Assembly (NCBI RefSeq): GCF_017329615.1
Contig: NZ_JAFMTW010000006.1
Coordinates: 1-64,000 of the forward strand
Length of the DNA: 64,000 nucleotides
DNA from: Alicyclobacillus suci
GTDB taxonomy: Bacteria > Bacillota > Bacilli > Alicyclobacillales > Alicyclobacillaceae
Reading direction: 5' to 3'
Below the pieces are notes generated by a model. It did no database searches. It had not been told where the DNA came from and was given only the letters and a program-made list of their open reading frames with translations. This document shows, in pieces, positions 35,792 to 45,057 of the stretch (positions within the stretch are counted from its first letter, which is position 1; every line of letters begins with the position of its first letter). The position numbers and the translations under genes were made by a program.

Positions 35792-37372
35792 TTACAATGG
35801 TCGTGACATTCCTTTGATAGTTCTTCCTGTATGGGAACTGATTCTCCGATTTCGCCCAACGACGTCTGCAAGCCCTCTAAATTGCCGCATATCACCGGTG
35901 TCCGCGAAGCGCTTGTGCCAGCTTAACGCTTCCTCCAAGATGTGCGGTGTGTGCCCACCATATGCGAGTGCGCGATGAAAGTAGTAGAGGAGCTCGTCTT
36001 TGTAGAACGGGTGGGCAAGTTTTTCAATTATGATCGCCGCGCGTTCACGCGGGGTTCGTCCTCGCAAATCCGCAATTCCCTGCTCCGTAACCACGATGTC
36101 GACGTCGTGCTCGCTGTGATCGACATGGGTGACAAACGGAACGATACTCGAGATCCGCCCATCTTTGGCAATGGACTTCGTTACAAAAATCGTCAGTGCG
36201 GCATTTCGTGCGAAGTCACCGGATCCGCCGATGCCGTTCATCATGTGTGTTCCGCCGACGTGAGTGGAGTTGACGTTGCCATAGATGTCCACTTCGAGTG
36301 CCGTGTTGATGGCAATCACGCCAAGCCGGCGCACGACTTCTGGATGGTTCGAAATTTCCTGTGGACGCAAAACGATTTTGTCGCGATATTTGGATAAGGA
36401 CGTATTGACGTGCTCAGTCATTGACTTTGACAACGTAAAGGACGACGCGGACGCAAATGCGACCTTCCCACTTTGAAAAAGTTCAAAGACGGCGTCTTGC
36501 ATGACCTCTGTATAGATCTCCAGGTTTTCAAATGGCGCGTTACACAGGCCGCTGAGTACTGCATTTGAAACGGATCCGACACCGCTCTGCAGCGGAGCGA
36601 GATTGTGCGGCAATCGGCCGTGGCGAACTTCATGTTCGAAAAAATCTAGAATATATTCAGCCATCCGCTGGGTATCGCTGTCAGCTGGTACGATATTCGA
36701 AGGTGTATCTGTATGTCGCGACAGGACGATGCCGATAATTTTGTCGGGGTTGCAAGGGATGTCCGGGGTCCCAATCCTATCTGAGACCTTGGTGATTGGA
36801 ATGGGCATCCGATTTGGCCGGTCCTTCGGAAGGTAGATGTCGTGTAAACCTTCGAATTCTATCGGCGTATTTACATTGATTTCGACAATGACGCGTTTGG
36901 CGCGTTGGACGAAAATGGGACTGTTCCCGACTGAAGAAGTTGGAATGATACCGCCCGTTTCAGTGATGGCCGTCGCTTCTATGATAGCGAGGTCGATATC
37001 GCCAAGGCAGCCACTGCGCAAAAGCTCTGCTGTGTGACTCAGATGTTGGTCTGTGTACTGAACTTCACCAAGGTTGATACTTTTGCGTAAACGTGGTTCT
37101 GATTGATAGGGTAAGCGGCGAGCGATGATTTGCTGCTCGCAAAGAATTGTATCGGTTTCACCCAAGGACGCACCAGAATAGAGATTGATGCGCAGCTTGT
37201 CCCCGGTTTGTTCCACTCGTTTCGCGAGTGCCTGCAGCACCGCTTTCGCGTCGCCGGATTTCGTGAATCCGCTGACTGCGATGGTCATCCCGTCTTTCAC
37301 GTATTGTTGCGCCTCTTCTGCACTGACAATTCGAGAACGAAGACCCGTGTGCCGAATCCGCTGCTCAAGCAT
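35792..37372 (-). CDS. Acetyl-CoA hydrolase / succinyl-CoA:acetate CoA-transferase family
   Basis: About 526 residues of the acetyl-CoA hydrolase/transferase family (succinate CoA-transferase branch). VSGFTKSGDAKAVLQAL near the N-terminus, PNRMPIPITKVSDRIG, GVGSVSNAVLSGL and the catalytic Glu region YTEVMQDAVFELFQSGKV are visible, followed by THMMNGIGGSGDFARNA and EQGIADLRGRTPRERA. The enzyme moves CoA between acetate and dicarboxylic acyl-CoA. The frame is open to 37438 but MLEQRIRHTGLRSRIVSAEEA is the normal beginning. The neighbouring LytTR regulator gene is upstream in the same direction. Confidence 0.88.
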   Translation of the reverse strand: MLEQRIRHTGLRSRIVSAEEAQQYVKDGMTIAVSGFTKSGDAKAVLQALAKRVEQTGDKLRINLYSGASLGETDTILCEQQIIARRLPYQSEPRLRKSINLGEVQYTDQHLSHTAELLRSGCLGDIDLAIIEATAITETGGIIPTSSVGNSPIFVQRAKRVIVEINVNTPIEFEGLHDIYLPKDRPNRMPIPITKVSDRIGTPDIPCNPDKIIGIVLSRHTDTPSNIVPADSDTQRMAEYILDFFEHEVRHGRLPHNLAPLQSGVGSVSNAVLSGLCNAPFENLEIYTEVMQDAVFELFQSGKVAFASASSFTLSKSMTEHVNTSLSKYRDKIVLRPQEISNHPEVVRRLGVIAINTALEVDIYGNVNSTHVGGTHMMNGIGGSGDFARNAALTIFVTKSIAKDGRISSIVPFVTHVDHSEHDVDIVVTEQGIADLRGRTPRERAAIIIEKLAHPFYKDELLYYFHRALAYGGHTPHILEEALSWHKRFADTGDMRQFRGLADVVGRNRRISSHTGRTIKGMSRPL

Positions 37373-37550
37373 CTCAATCACCTCACACGAAGTACGAAAG
37401 CGGTTTCTCTGGAAATAAGTATACGCACTCTCGAGCATTCGTGCCTGAATCTGCGACAGAACGAGATATCGCGCGACAAATAACGATTATTCAAGCTGAC
37501 TTGCATGGTCAGGGATAGAGCCGGTGCGAACGCGCGAGGGACTGCCTCGC

Positions 37551-38216
37551 TTAGAATCCGAGCTGTGTTCGAACGCGGCGAACGTACGTCTGTGCCACGG
37601 AAAGACGCGTTTTGTTCGGCACTGCCATCACGAGGTTCAGGTTTGACCGGTCATCTCGCTCGATGGAGTCAATGTATCCAATATGAATCATGTAAGAGCG
37701 GTGAATACGCAGAAAGTGTTCATTTGGGAGATGCTGTTCTAGGGCGCGCAGTGTATGTTCTGTACTAAATCTTCCATCTTTCGTATAAAACCAGGTTTTC
37801 TTCTCATAACTTTCGAAGTACGCGATGTCTTGAACGGGAATGGGGCGCCACACTTGGCCCGTCTTTCCGACTACGTACGACAACGGTTGGCGTCCACCTT
37901 TACGTTTCGGCGGTAAAATGACCGCAACAGCCGACTCGACACCTTGTTCAGATTGGAGTGGGTAGCCCAACCCATAATAAGGGACACCGAAGACATCTGC
38001 GTCCACTTCGGATTCGACTCGGTGCTGATATGAGAAAACGAGATGGGCAATACTCCCAGGGCGCACACTTTCACCTGGCGCGATTCGCAAATCGACTGCA
38101 CCGGGATGATAGGCTACGTACTTTTGCCCGCATGCAATGGCGACGGAGGCGGTTGGTGGAATCCAATCCAGCAGTAGTTCGGGGAGTTGCTCTAGCAATG
38201 TAGAAGGCTTCACCAC
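37551..38216 (-). CDS. LytTR-domain transcriptional regulator without a receiver domain
   Basis: About 221 residues. The C-terminal 100 residues are a LytTR DNA-binding domain (IPVQDIAYFESYEKKTWFYTKDG, TLRALEQHLPNEHFLRIHRSYMIHIGYIDSI). The N-terminal part (VKPSTLLEQLPELLLDWIPPTASVAIACGQKYVAYHPG) looks like a PAS-type sensor instead of a response-regulator receiver. GTG at 38216 is 6 bases after AAGAGG; the frame is open to 38267 with a poor site. It probably controls the CoA-transferase gene immediately downstream. Ligand unknown. Confidence 0.75.
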   Translation of the reverse strand: MVKPSTLLEQLPELLLDWIPPTASVAIACGQKYVAYHPGAVDLRIAPGESVRPGSIAHLVFSYQHRVESEVDADVFGVPYYGLGYPLQSEQGVESAVAVILPPKRKGGRQPLSYVVGKTGQVWRPIPVQDIAYFESYEKKTWFYTKDGRFSTEHTLRALEQHLPNEHFLRIHRSYMIHIGYIDSIERDDRSNLNLVMAVPNKTRLSVAQTYVRRVRTQLGF

Positions 38217-38416
38217 AATCACCCTCTTGGTTGAATCGACTTCAACTTCATAATCACAGTTTAGCACAGGATGCGTCGCGGGGAAGGGGTTAGGGGATGT
38301 GGTTGATTGGTGGATAATAGAATGTTTGTGTCATATTTATAGGCGTCTAGGTTTTTCGGAAAATATATTCATTTTTGTATGAAAGATGCACATCGAATCA
38401 TGTAAGGGGGAACTCG

Positions 38417-38671
38417 GTGAAAGGACGCTTCAAAGCGATCTTATGGCGGTTTTTGATAGGTCTTTGTTTTTCGGTTGTCGCAATTCTACTTTCTCTCATC
38501 TTATCTCGATGGTACATCGCGGACGGATGGCTTATTAGAGCATCTGCTAAATTTGCAGAATCTGCGGAAAACAAAAGAGATAGTGCAGGTAATTTGTCTT
38601 ATGCCAACCCGGCCGTCACCCCCCAGAATCCCAGCGACTTCAGGCTACTGCATCGTGTCATCCGATGGTAG
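38417..38671 (+). CDS. Small single-pass membrane protein
   Basis: An 84-residue protein beginning at GTG after AAGGGGG. A basic N-terminus (VKGRFKAILWRF) is followed by one hydrophobic helix (LIGLCFSVVAILLSLILS) and a hydrophilic tail. It may be a membrane-anchored small protein; no family is recognised. It ends 42 bases before sbcD and could be co-transcribed with it. Confidence 0.4.
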   Translation: MKGRFKAILWRFLIGLCFSVVAILLSLILSRWYIADGWLIRASAKFAESAENKRDSAGNLSYANPAVTPQNPSDFRLLHRVIRW

Positions 38672-38713
38672 ACTGGGGTCAAGTGAAGACTTGTGACGGG
38701 ATGGGGAGAACGG

Positions 38714-40003
38714 ATGCGCATTTTACATACGGCCGACTGGCATTTTGGCAAGACGTTGGAGGGGCGCGATAGAATCGCGGAGCAACGTCAGTTTGTCGAT
38801 GAACTGATAGCGTTGTGTGCGGCGGAACAGGTCGACCTCGTCCTCATGGCTGGCGACGTCTATCAGACGGTGAATCCCAGCGCTCAAGCGGAAGAGTTGT
38901 TCTACCGGGCGCTGGATGGGCTGTCGGCGGGTGGCGCACGTGGGGTTGTCGTGATTGCGGGCAACCACGACAATGCTGACCGCATCGCTGCGGCGAGGCC
39001 ATTGGCGGACAAGTTGGGGATTACCTTGATGGGTCTCCCGAAGGATGAACTGGCACCTACACCGGTTATCAAAGGTCAAGTCTGTCGGGTGCGTGCAGGC
39101 GTTGGTTTTGTAGAGTTGGCGATTCCTGGATGCTCAGAACGAGCGGTGATTGCTGCAGTGCCGTATCCATCGGAGGCGAGATTGAACGAAGTTTTGGGGC
39201 GCACGTTGGATGAGCGGGAATTGCAGGAGAGTTACAACCGACGGATACAGAGTTTTTTTCATGCCCTATCGGAGCAGTTTCGCGAGGACACGGTGAATTT
39301 GGCGATGAGCCACGTCTATGTGCGTGGGGGCCTGGAGTCTGATTCGGAGGTGCAAATTCAAATCGGGGGTGCCTATGCGGTGGAGCCGGATAGTTTTCCC
39401 GCTCGTGCACAATATGTGGCTCTCGGGCATTTGCACCGTCCACAAGGTGTCGCTTTGGCGGGTATGCCAATGCGATATGCGGGCTCACCGCTGGCATACA
39501 GCTTCTCGGAAGCCGGACAGACGAAGTCGGTTGTTATCGTCGACGCGGTGCCGGGGAAACCAGTGGAATGGCGCGAGGTACCGCTTCGAAGCGGCAAGCC
39601 GCTCGTGCGTTGGCGAGCGACAGAAGGGGTGAACCAAGTGTTGCAGTGGGTGGAACAAGGACGTGATGCAAACGCTTGGATTGATCTCGAAGTGCACGTG
39701 CAGACTGGGTTACAACTGGAGGAGATTCATCGCCTCCGAGAGGTACATGCGGGATTCGTCCACATTCGCCCGGTGCTACCTGTCGCTGTGAAATCACTCA
39801 CCGACGATTCGTCGGATAGCATCCAGACGCGCTCCATTGCAGAGCATTTCAGTCGCTTCTTCGAGGAAAAACACGGCGTTTCGCCGGATGATGCACTTGT
39901 AGAACTGTTTTTGGAGATGGTGGCGGAAGTGGAGACGGACGCCGACTTGGCTGATTTGGACGAGTCATCCGTCGACAAGGTGTCTGGGGAGGAAACTGCA
40001 TGA
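38714..40003 (+). CDS. sbcD: Nuclease SbcCD subunit D
   Basis: A 429-residue calcineurin-like phosphoesterase, the Mre11-like nuclease of the SbcCD complex that cuts DNA hairpins and blocked ends. Metal motifs: ILHTADWHFGK, LMAGDVYQTVNPS, VIAGNHDNADR and ALGHLHRPQ. The C-terminal region is the capping domain. The ATG at 38714 follows GGGGAGAACGG; the longer frame adds residues not found in the family. It overlaps sbcC by four bases. Confidence 0.93.
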   Translation: MRILHTADWHFGKTLEGRDRIAEQRQFVDELIALCAAEQVDLVLMAGDVYQTVNPSAQAEELFYRALDGLSAGGARGVVVIAGNHDNADRIAAARPLADKLGITLMGLPKDELAPTPVIKGQVCRVRAGVGFVELAIPGCSERAVIAAVPYPSEARLNEVLGRTLDERELQESYNRRIQSFFHALSEQFREDTVNLAMSHVYVRGGLESDSEVQIQIGGAYAVEPDSFPARAQYVALGHLHRPQGVALAGMPMRYAGSPLAYSFSEAGQTKSVVIVDAVPGKPVEWREVPLRSGKPLVRWRATEGVNQVLQWVEQGRDANAWIDLEVHVQTGLQLEEIHRLREVHAGFVHIRPVLPVAVKSLTDDSSDSIQTRSIAEHFSRFFEEKHGVSPDDALVELFLEMVAEVETDADLADLDESSVDKVSGEETA

Positions 40004-43000
40004 AGCCGATTCGTTTATCGATTGCGGGATTACACAGTTTTCGGGAGCGGCAGGAGATTGATTTTGCGGCCCTGACGGAGACGGGCATGTTTGGTATCTT
40101 CGGCCCCACGGGCAGTGGGAAGTCGACGATTCTCGACGCTATCACCTTGGCGCTATATGGCGATGTTGGGCGAGCGGGGCGCAATACCCAAGCGATTCTC
40201 AACCACGCTGAGAAACGGCTGGAGGTCTCGTTTGAGTTCGCGATTGGTGCGGGGAACAAGCGTAGGCGCTACCGGGTGGAGCGGGCGTATAAGCGAGGAC
40301 AGGGGTTTTCGGTAGAACACCAGGCCAGCCGCTTGTTGCAGTTGGAGGAGATAGCGGAGAGCGACGAGGACGGTCTCGTTGTGGTGGCTGAAGGAAAGAA
40401 TCCCGTCACGCAGGCCATTCGTTCCATCTTAGGCCTGGAGCAAAGCGATTTTACGCGGGCAGTTGTGCTGCCGCAGGGGAAGTTTGCCGAGTTTTTGCAG
40501 CTGACCGGATCGGAACGGAACGCCATGACCGAGCGGTTATTCGGCTTGGAGCAATACGGAAAAGCGCTTTTCGACAAAGTCAATGCGCGGGCAAAACAGG
40601 TAGAGGCGGATTATCAGGTTGTCGTCGCCAATCAAGCGGGGCTCGGAGATGCGTCGCAGGCGGCGCTGGATGCAGCGCAGGTGGCGGTTCAGGAAGCATC
40701 CGCCGAGTTACAGCAGGCAGAGCACGCGCGCGTGGAGGCAAATGCTCGTCTAAAAGTTGCGGATGAGGTACGCCACTTGATGACGGAGCGCGAAGCTGCC
40801 ATCAAAGCGCGAGAAGAATTGGCGCAGTTGGCAGACGAGATGGCCGTGATTCGGAAGGCACTTGCCCGCAGTGCAGAGGCGAATCGCGTTTGGCCGCTCG
40901 TTGAAGCGTGGCAGGCGGATTGTGCTGCGGCAAAAGAGGCGCATAAACGTTTGGCGGCACAATTGGACTTGGCAGAAGAGGCGCAAGCGGCGCTCTCTGA
41001 GGCTTCGTTGCGACGGCAGCGTGAACAAGCGCGGCGGGATGCCTTGGAGCCGGAGTTGCTTGCGAAGAAAGGGCGGCTTCGCGATGCTGAGGACATCGAA
41101 GCAGAGTGGTTGACACTCAAGGCAGAGCTCGCCGCCGTCAAAACGGCGAGTGACGCTGCGCTTTCAGCGCACGCGACGGCGCTCTCTGAGCAGTCTGCAG
41201 CTCTGCAGGCTGTAGAGCGGTTGGCGGCGGACAGGATGCAGGCGGAAGCCAGTCGCGAAAAACATACGGTTCAACCGGAGACGAGACAGCAATTGATGCA
41301 ATTGCGCGAGGCGTTTGTGGGTTGGAAGGAGCGACAAGCGAGCGTTCGTCACGCGCGTGAAGCGTACGCTGCACGGCAGGCTGAGTTACGGTCCGCCATT
41401 GCAAATTACACATCGGTCGCGGCTATCGACGAGCAGGTGCACGGAGAGGCGCAGCAATTACGAAATGTTGCAGAGGCACTCTGCGAGCGGGCTCCGGAAT
41501 ACACCGCAGAAGATCTATCTGTCGCAAGGACCTGGTTGGGACAAACGCAGTCGCGCCTCGCGAGCGCGAAAGCGGTGGAGCAAGAACTCGCTGATTTACA
41601 GAAGCGTCTTCAGGCGGCGTACCGGGATTACGAAAGCCAATTGGGCGAACTGACCGCACAGCGCGAGACGGCTGAACAATTGGCCCAGGTCTACCGCGAC
41701 CTGGAAGAGGCCCGTCAGCGAAGCGTATCTATTAGTGAAACAGCGCTGATTCGCCAGCTGGCGGCGCGGTTAAGGGGCGGGGAAGCGTGCCCTGTCTGTG
41801 GCGCGTTGCATCACCCGAATCCTGCGGTCGGGCAGTCGGTCGACGAGACGGACGTAGTGGAGTGGACAATAGACGATGATGCAGCGCTCCATCGCGCAGA
41901 TGCGGCTTGGCGTCAGGCGGATGCGGCAGCACGGGCGGCGGAGACGGCGTGTGTGCAGCGACAGACGACGGTTCAGATGCTTCGCGAAGAGGTGGACAGG
42001 AAGCAGGCGCAATGGGCCTCTGCCTGGGAAGCGTTACAGATGTGTTGGCCGCCAGCTGATGTGCTGTTCAAGTTCAAGGCAGGCAGTCAACCTGCGGACA
42101 CGGAGTCTTGGGCGCAATTTCTCGTGGATTTGGACGCGGCCTTGGTGCAGGCAGCGGACGCGCTAGCCCTGTGGGATGACGAGCAACGTCGCTTGGCTGG
42201 GCGACAGCAGGAAGTGGATAAGCGGCGTCTGCAATTGGGGCAGCAATTGGCCGTTGCACAAGCTGCACAAAAGGCAGCAGAAAAAGAGGAATTGCGGGAG
42301 CAGGCAGTGCTTGAAAAAGCGGTTGCTGCATGCGAGCGGGCGAAGGATGTCCTCGAAAAGAGGATGGCCATGCTTTCGATGGAATCGCGGGTCGACGATG
42401 ACATCGCAAAAACCGAAACGCTCGTCGCGGCACGCCTTCGTCAATTGGACGAAGATGACCGCGCTGCGGCAGAGGCTCAGCGTGTCATTGCGCACCTCAC
42501 GGTGCAATTGGAGGCGGCACAAACTCGTCTGCAACAAGCGCAAGCAAACGTGCAACAGAGAGAGTTGGCGGTTCGCGAACACAGTTTGCGCATGGAACAA
42601 CTCGAGGAAGCTGTGGCGGCGCGTGCGGCACAATTGGCTCAGTACACGGGTGGCGCGTCTGTGGCTGAGGCAAAGCAACAGCTAGCGGTGGCGCTTGCGG
42701 AGTTACAGGCGGCAAGCGAACGAGCTTCGGTGGAATTTGAGGCGGCGACCGACCGAGCCCAGGCGGCAAAACAGGCTGTGACCCGGGCAGAGGCCGAATT
42801 CGAATCGCAGAGCAAAGCGGCCGAGATGGCGCAGGACAAGTTGCAAGCCGCACTTGCGCAGAGTGCGTTTGCCACCATCGACGCTGTGGCGGACGCCCGG
42901 TTAGAGGAGACCGAGGCACAGGCGATGGCGGACAAAGTACTGGCGTATGACGAGGCCGTGCGCGAATCGACGAGTCGCCTCGCTGACATAGAGGCGCGCT

Positions 43001-43695
43001 TGAACGGTCGCTCGCTGGACGAAGAAGCTTGGCACAGTGTCCAAGCGGATGCAGAAGCTGCGGAAGCGGCGTACAAGACAGCGCTACAAACACATGGGTC
43101 CCGCCTGGAACGCCTGCAAGACATCGCGCGCCGGCAGCAGCGCTGGCAGGAACTTGAAGAGCAACGGGTGGCGCTTGAGGGGATGGCGACGCGCCTGTCG
43201 GCATTGCAATCGACGTTGCGGGGCAACGGATTTGTTCAATATGTGGCGCGGGATCAGATGGAGCACGTGGCGCGCCAAGCGTCTGAACGGCTGGGTGCAC
43301 TCACACGGGGGCGCTATGCACTCACTTTGACTGAGGATGGGAGTTTTCTGATGCGCGACCAGCATAATGGCGGCGTCTTGCGACCGGTTTCCACGCTGTC
43401 CGGGGGCGAGACGTTCTTGACGTCACTGTCATTGGCACTCGCGTTGTCGGCGCATATCCAGTTACGCGGTCAGCATCCGCTCGAATTTTTCTTTTTGGAC
43501 GAGGGGTTTGGCACGCTTGATCCCGATCTGCTCGACGTGGTCATCTCCTCCTTGGAAAAACTTCATCTGGAGCGCATGTCCATTGGTCTCATCAGCCACG
43601 TGCCGGAACTCCGCCAGCGCATGCACCGGCGTTTGGTGGTCGAACCGGCGCTGCCAGCGGGGCGGGGCACGAAGGTCTTCTTGGAGAAAGCGTAA
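40000..43695 (+). CDS. sbcC: Nuclease SbcCD subunit C
   Basis: A 1231-residue Rad50-like SMC-type ATPase. Walker A GPTGSGKS near residue 35; long Ala/Glu/Gln-rich coiled coils to a zinc hook CPVCG near residue 597; the second coiled coil, then signature STLSGGETFLTSLSLALALS near 1135 and Walker B FFFLDEGFGTLD near 1165. It binds DNA ends and drives the SbcD nuclease. Its start ATG overlaps the sbcD stop. It is somewhat longer than the Bacillus protein because of extended coiled coils. Large open frames on the other strand (for example 42497-43300) are by-products of its high GC content. Confidence 0.94.
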   Translation: MKPIRLSIAGLHSFRERQEIDFAALTETGMFGIFGPTGSGKSTILDAITLALYGDVGRAGRNTQAILNHAEKRLEVSFEFAIGAGNKRRRYRVERAYKRGQGFSVEHQASRLLQLEEIAESDEDGLVVVAEGKNPVTQAIRSILGLEQSDFTRAVVLPQGKFAEFLQLTGSERNAMTERLFGLEQYGKALFDKVNARAKQVEADYQVVVANQAGLGDASQAALDAAQVAVQEASAELQQAEHARVEANARLKVADEVRHLMTEREAAIKAREELAQLADEMAVIRKALARSAEANRVWPLVEAWQADCAAAKEAHKRLAAQLDLAEEAQAALSEASLRRQREQARRDALEPELLAKKGRLRDAEDIEAEWLTLKAELAAVKTASDAALSAHATALSEQSAALQAVERLAADRMQAEASREKHTVQPETRQQLMQLREAFVGWKERQASVRHAREAYAARQAELRSAIANYTSVAAIDEQVHGEAQQLRNVAEALCERAPEYTAEDLSVARTWLGQTQSRLASAKAVEQELADLQKRLQAAYRDYESQLGELTAQRETAEQLAQVYRDLEEARQRSVSISETALIRQLAARLRGGEACPVCGALHHPNPAVGQSVDETDVVEWTIDDDAALHRADAAWRQADAAARAAETACVQRQTTVQMLREEVDRKQAQWASAWEALQMCWPPADVLFKFKAGSQPADTESWAQFLVDLDAALVQAADALALWDDEQRRLAGRQQEVDKRRLQLGQQLAVAQAAQKAAEKEELREQAVLEKAVAACERAKDVLEKRMAMLSMESRVDDDIAKTETLVAARLRQLDEDDRAAAEAQRVIAHLTVQLEAAQTRLQQAQANVQQRELAVREHSLRMEQLEEAVAARAAQLAQYTGGASVAEAKQQLAVALAELQAASERASVEFEAATDRAQAAKQAVTRAEAEFESQSKAAEMAQDKLQAALAQSAFATIDAVADARLEETEAQAMADKVLAYDEAVRESTSRLADIEARLNGRSLDEEAWHSVQADAEAAEAAYKTALQTHGSRLERLQDIARRQQRWQELEEQRVALEGMATRLSALQSTLRGNGFVQYVARDQMEHVARQASERLGALTRGRYALTLTEDGSFLMRDQHNGGVLRPVSTLSGGETFLTSLSLALALSAHIQLRGQHPLEFFFLDEGFGTLDPDLLDVVISSLEKLHLERMSIGLISHVPELRQRMHRRLVVEPALPAGRGTKVFLEKA

Positions 43696-43707
43696 GCGGG
43701 ACAGCGG

Positions 43708-44898
43708 TTAGGCGAAGGTGGATTTGTGCATTGAAGGTTGGTGTTTGCGGCCCACGAGGTACGCCAAATAGGGTATTTTTGAAAGCCAGTGGGCGAAGAA
43801 CATCCCAGTGAAGTAGACAAATAGGATGCAGAAGGGCCAAAGGCTGTAGTGTAGCCAGGTGGGGATGCCGGCGTGATCGAGATGATGAATCGCCTTCTCC
43901 ATGTAGACAATCGGGAACGGCTGGATGAGAAAGATGCCAAAAGAGGTGTTTGCGGCCAACTGTACAAATCGACTGAACGGCTGCCAGCGGGCCTCAAGGC
44001 GGCGAACTGACCAGCGCATTCCTGTGTACCACAGGCTGGCTGTGACGAGTAGGCTATAGGGAACCATAATCGGTTGGAGTACGGCTTCCGAGATGCTTTC
44101 GACTTCGTGTAGTATCAGTCGGTCGAACAAGTAGTGGGCCCAAACGATTGGAACGGCACAGCATAACGCAATCAGGACGAGTCGGCTGTGGCGTTTGATG
44201 AACGCGCACACGTTGTCGTAGTGACAGGCGAGGATGCCTCCTGCCACGAACCAGAACTGATAGGTCAGGAAAATTTCACTGCGATAGCGATCCGCATTGG
44301 CCATCACGGTCGGCAACTTCGCATAGTGGACGTGTGGCAGGACGAATTTGCATGCCGCCATCAGCAACAGTTGTAACACAAAGCTTGCGAGTAGGATGTG
44401 CAGGTGGTAGCGTTCGAGTTTGCGCAGACACTGTAACATGATGGGAAAGACGAGATAGAGTTGCATGGTCAATAGGACGTAGTACAGGTAGTATTGATTG
44501 CCTGTCATGAGTGAATGCAAAACGTCATGCCACAATGTCGCTGGGGCCCAGTAATCGTTGGTTGGTTGATTTAAGCCTTTGAAGACAATGTAGCTGAGCG
44601 TCCATACGATGTATGGCACGGCGATGAGGAAAAATCGCTTTTTCCAGAACTCGATGGTGCGAAATGGACGTCGGTAGTACGTGATGAACAGGACCAGGCC
44701 TGTGATGAACATAAACGATTCGCGCGTAAAATGCAGGGATGTCAGAAGTGCCCCGATGGTCAAGAACGTAGGCGACAAATCTGTGTTTGCCATGTGTTTA
44801 CTCATTGACAGAAAAAATGATGTTGTGTGTACGGATAAGACGGCGAGCATGATGAATGCGCGCATGAGATCGATTTCATATAGGTGACGCTTTCCCAA
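43708..44898 (-). CDS. Acyltransferase 3 family membrane protein
   Basis: About 396 residues with roughly ten transmembrane segments and the acyltransferase-3 N-terminus LYEIDLMRAFIMLAVLSVHTTSFF, in which the conserved Arg and His are thought to act in acyl transfer. Such proteins O-acylate extracellular polysaccharides or lipids. The frame is open to 45033, but GGAGGAG lies 8 bases before a TTG at 44898 giving MGKRHLYEID; this start also avoids the terminator at 45016. Stop is 12 bases after the convergent sbcC. Confidence 0.82.
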   Translation of the reverse strand: MGKRHLYEIDLMRAFIMLAVLSVHTTSFFLSMSKHMANTDLSPTFLTIGALLTSLHFTRESFMFITGLVLFITYYRRPFRTIEFWKKRFFLIAVPYIVWTLSYIVFKGLNQPTNDYWAPATLWHDVLHSLMTGNQYYLYYVLLTMQLYLVFPIMLQCLRKLERYHLHILLASFVLQLLLMAACKFVLPHVHYAKLPTVMANADRYRSEIFLTYQFWFVAGGILACHYDNVCAFIKRHSRLVLIALCCAVPIVWAHYLFDRLILHEVESISEAVLQPIMVPYSLLVTASLWYTGMRWSVRRLEARWQPFSRFVQLAANTSFGIFLIQPFPIVYMEKAIHHLDHAGIPTWLHYSLWPFCILFVYFTGMFFAHWLSKIPYLAYLVGRKHQPSMHKSTFA

Positions 44899-45015
44899 CG
44901 TTTTATCTCCTCCATTGTGGCGTATTTGTCCATGATAGTATGAAAATGTTGAAAACCGCTTGAGACGAAAGCGATCACGGAGGCGCGGGTGGAATCGTGA
45001 TTCGAGACTTACAAC

Positions 45016-45046
45016 AAAAACCACCACGTTCAACGTGGTGGTTTTT
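45016..45046. terminator. Bidirectional-looking terminator after the permease gene
   Basis: AAAAACCACCACG (45016-45028), loop TTCAA, CGTGGTGGTTTTT (45034-45046). It is 11 bases after the permease stop on the minus strand and ends in T5 on either strand. Confidence 0.88.
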
Positions 45047-45057
45047 GGCGAGATAAA

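Noticed and set aside
37505..37768. 87-codon plus-strand ORF near the LytTR gene
   Set aside because: It is antisense to the LytTR coding region and has no start-site support.
42497..43300. 267-codon minus-strand ORF inside sbcC (and 42639-43226)
   Set aside because: Low-complexity Ala/Pro/Ser/Arg-rich antisense frames caused by the GC-rich coiled-coil codons of sbcC, which is intact on the plus strand.
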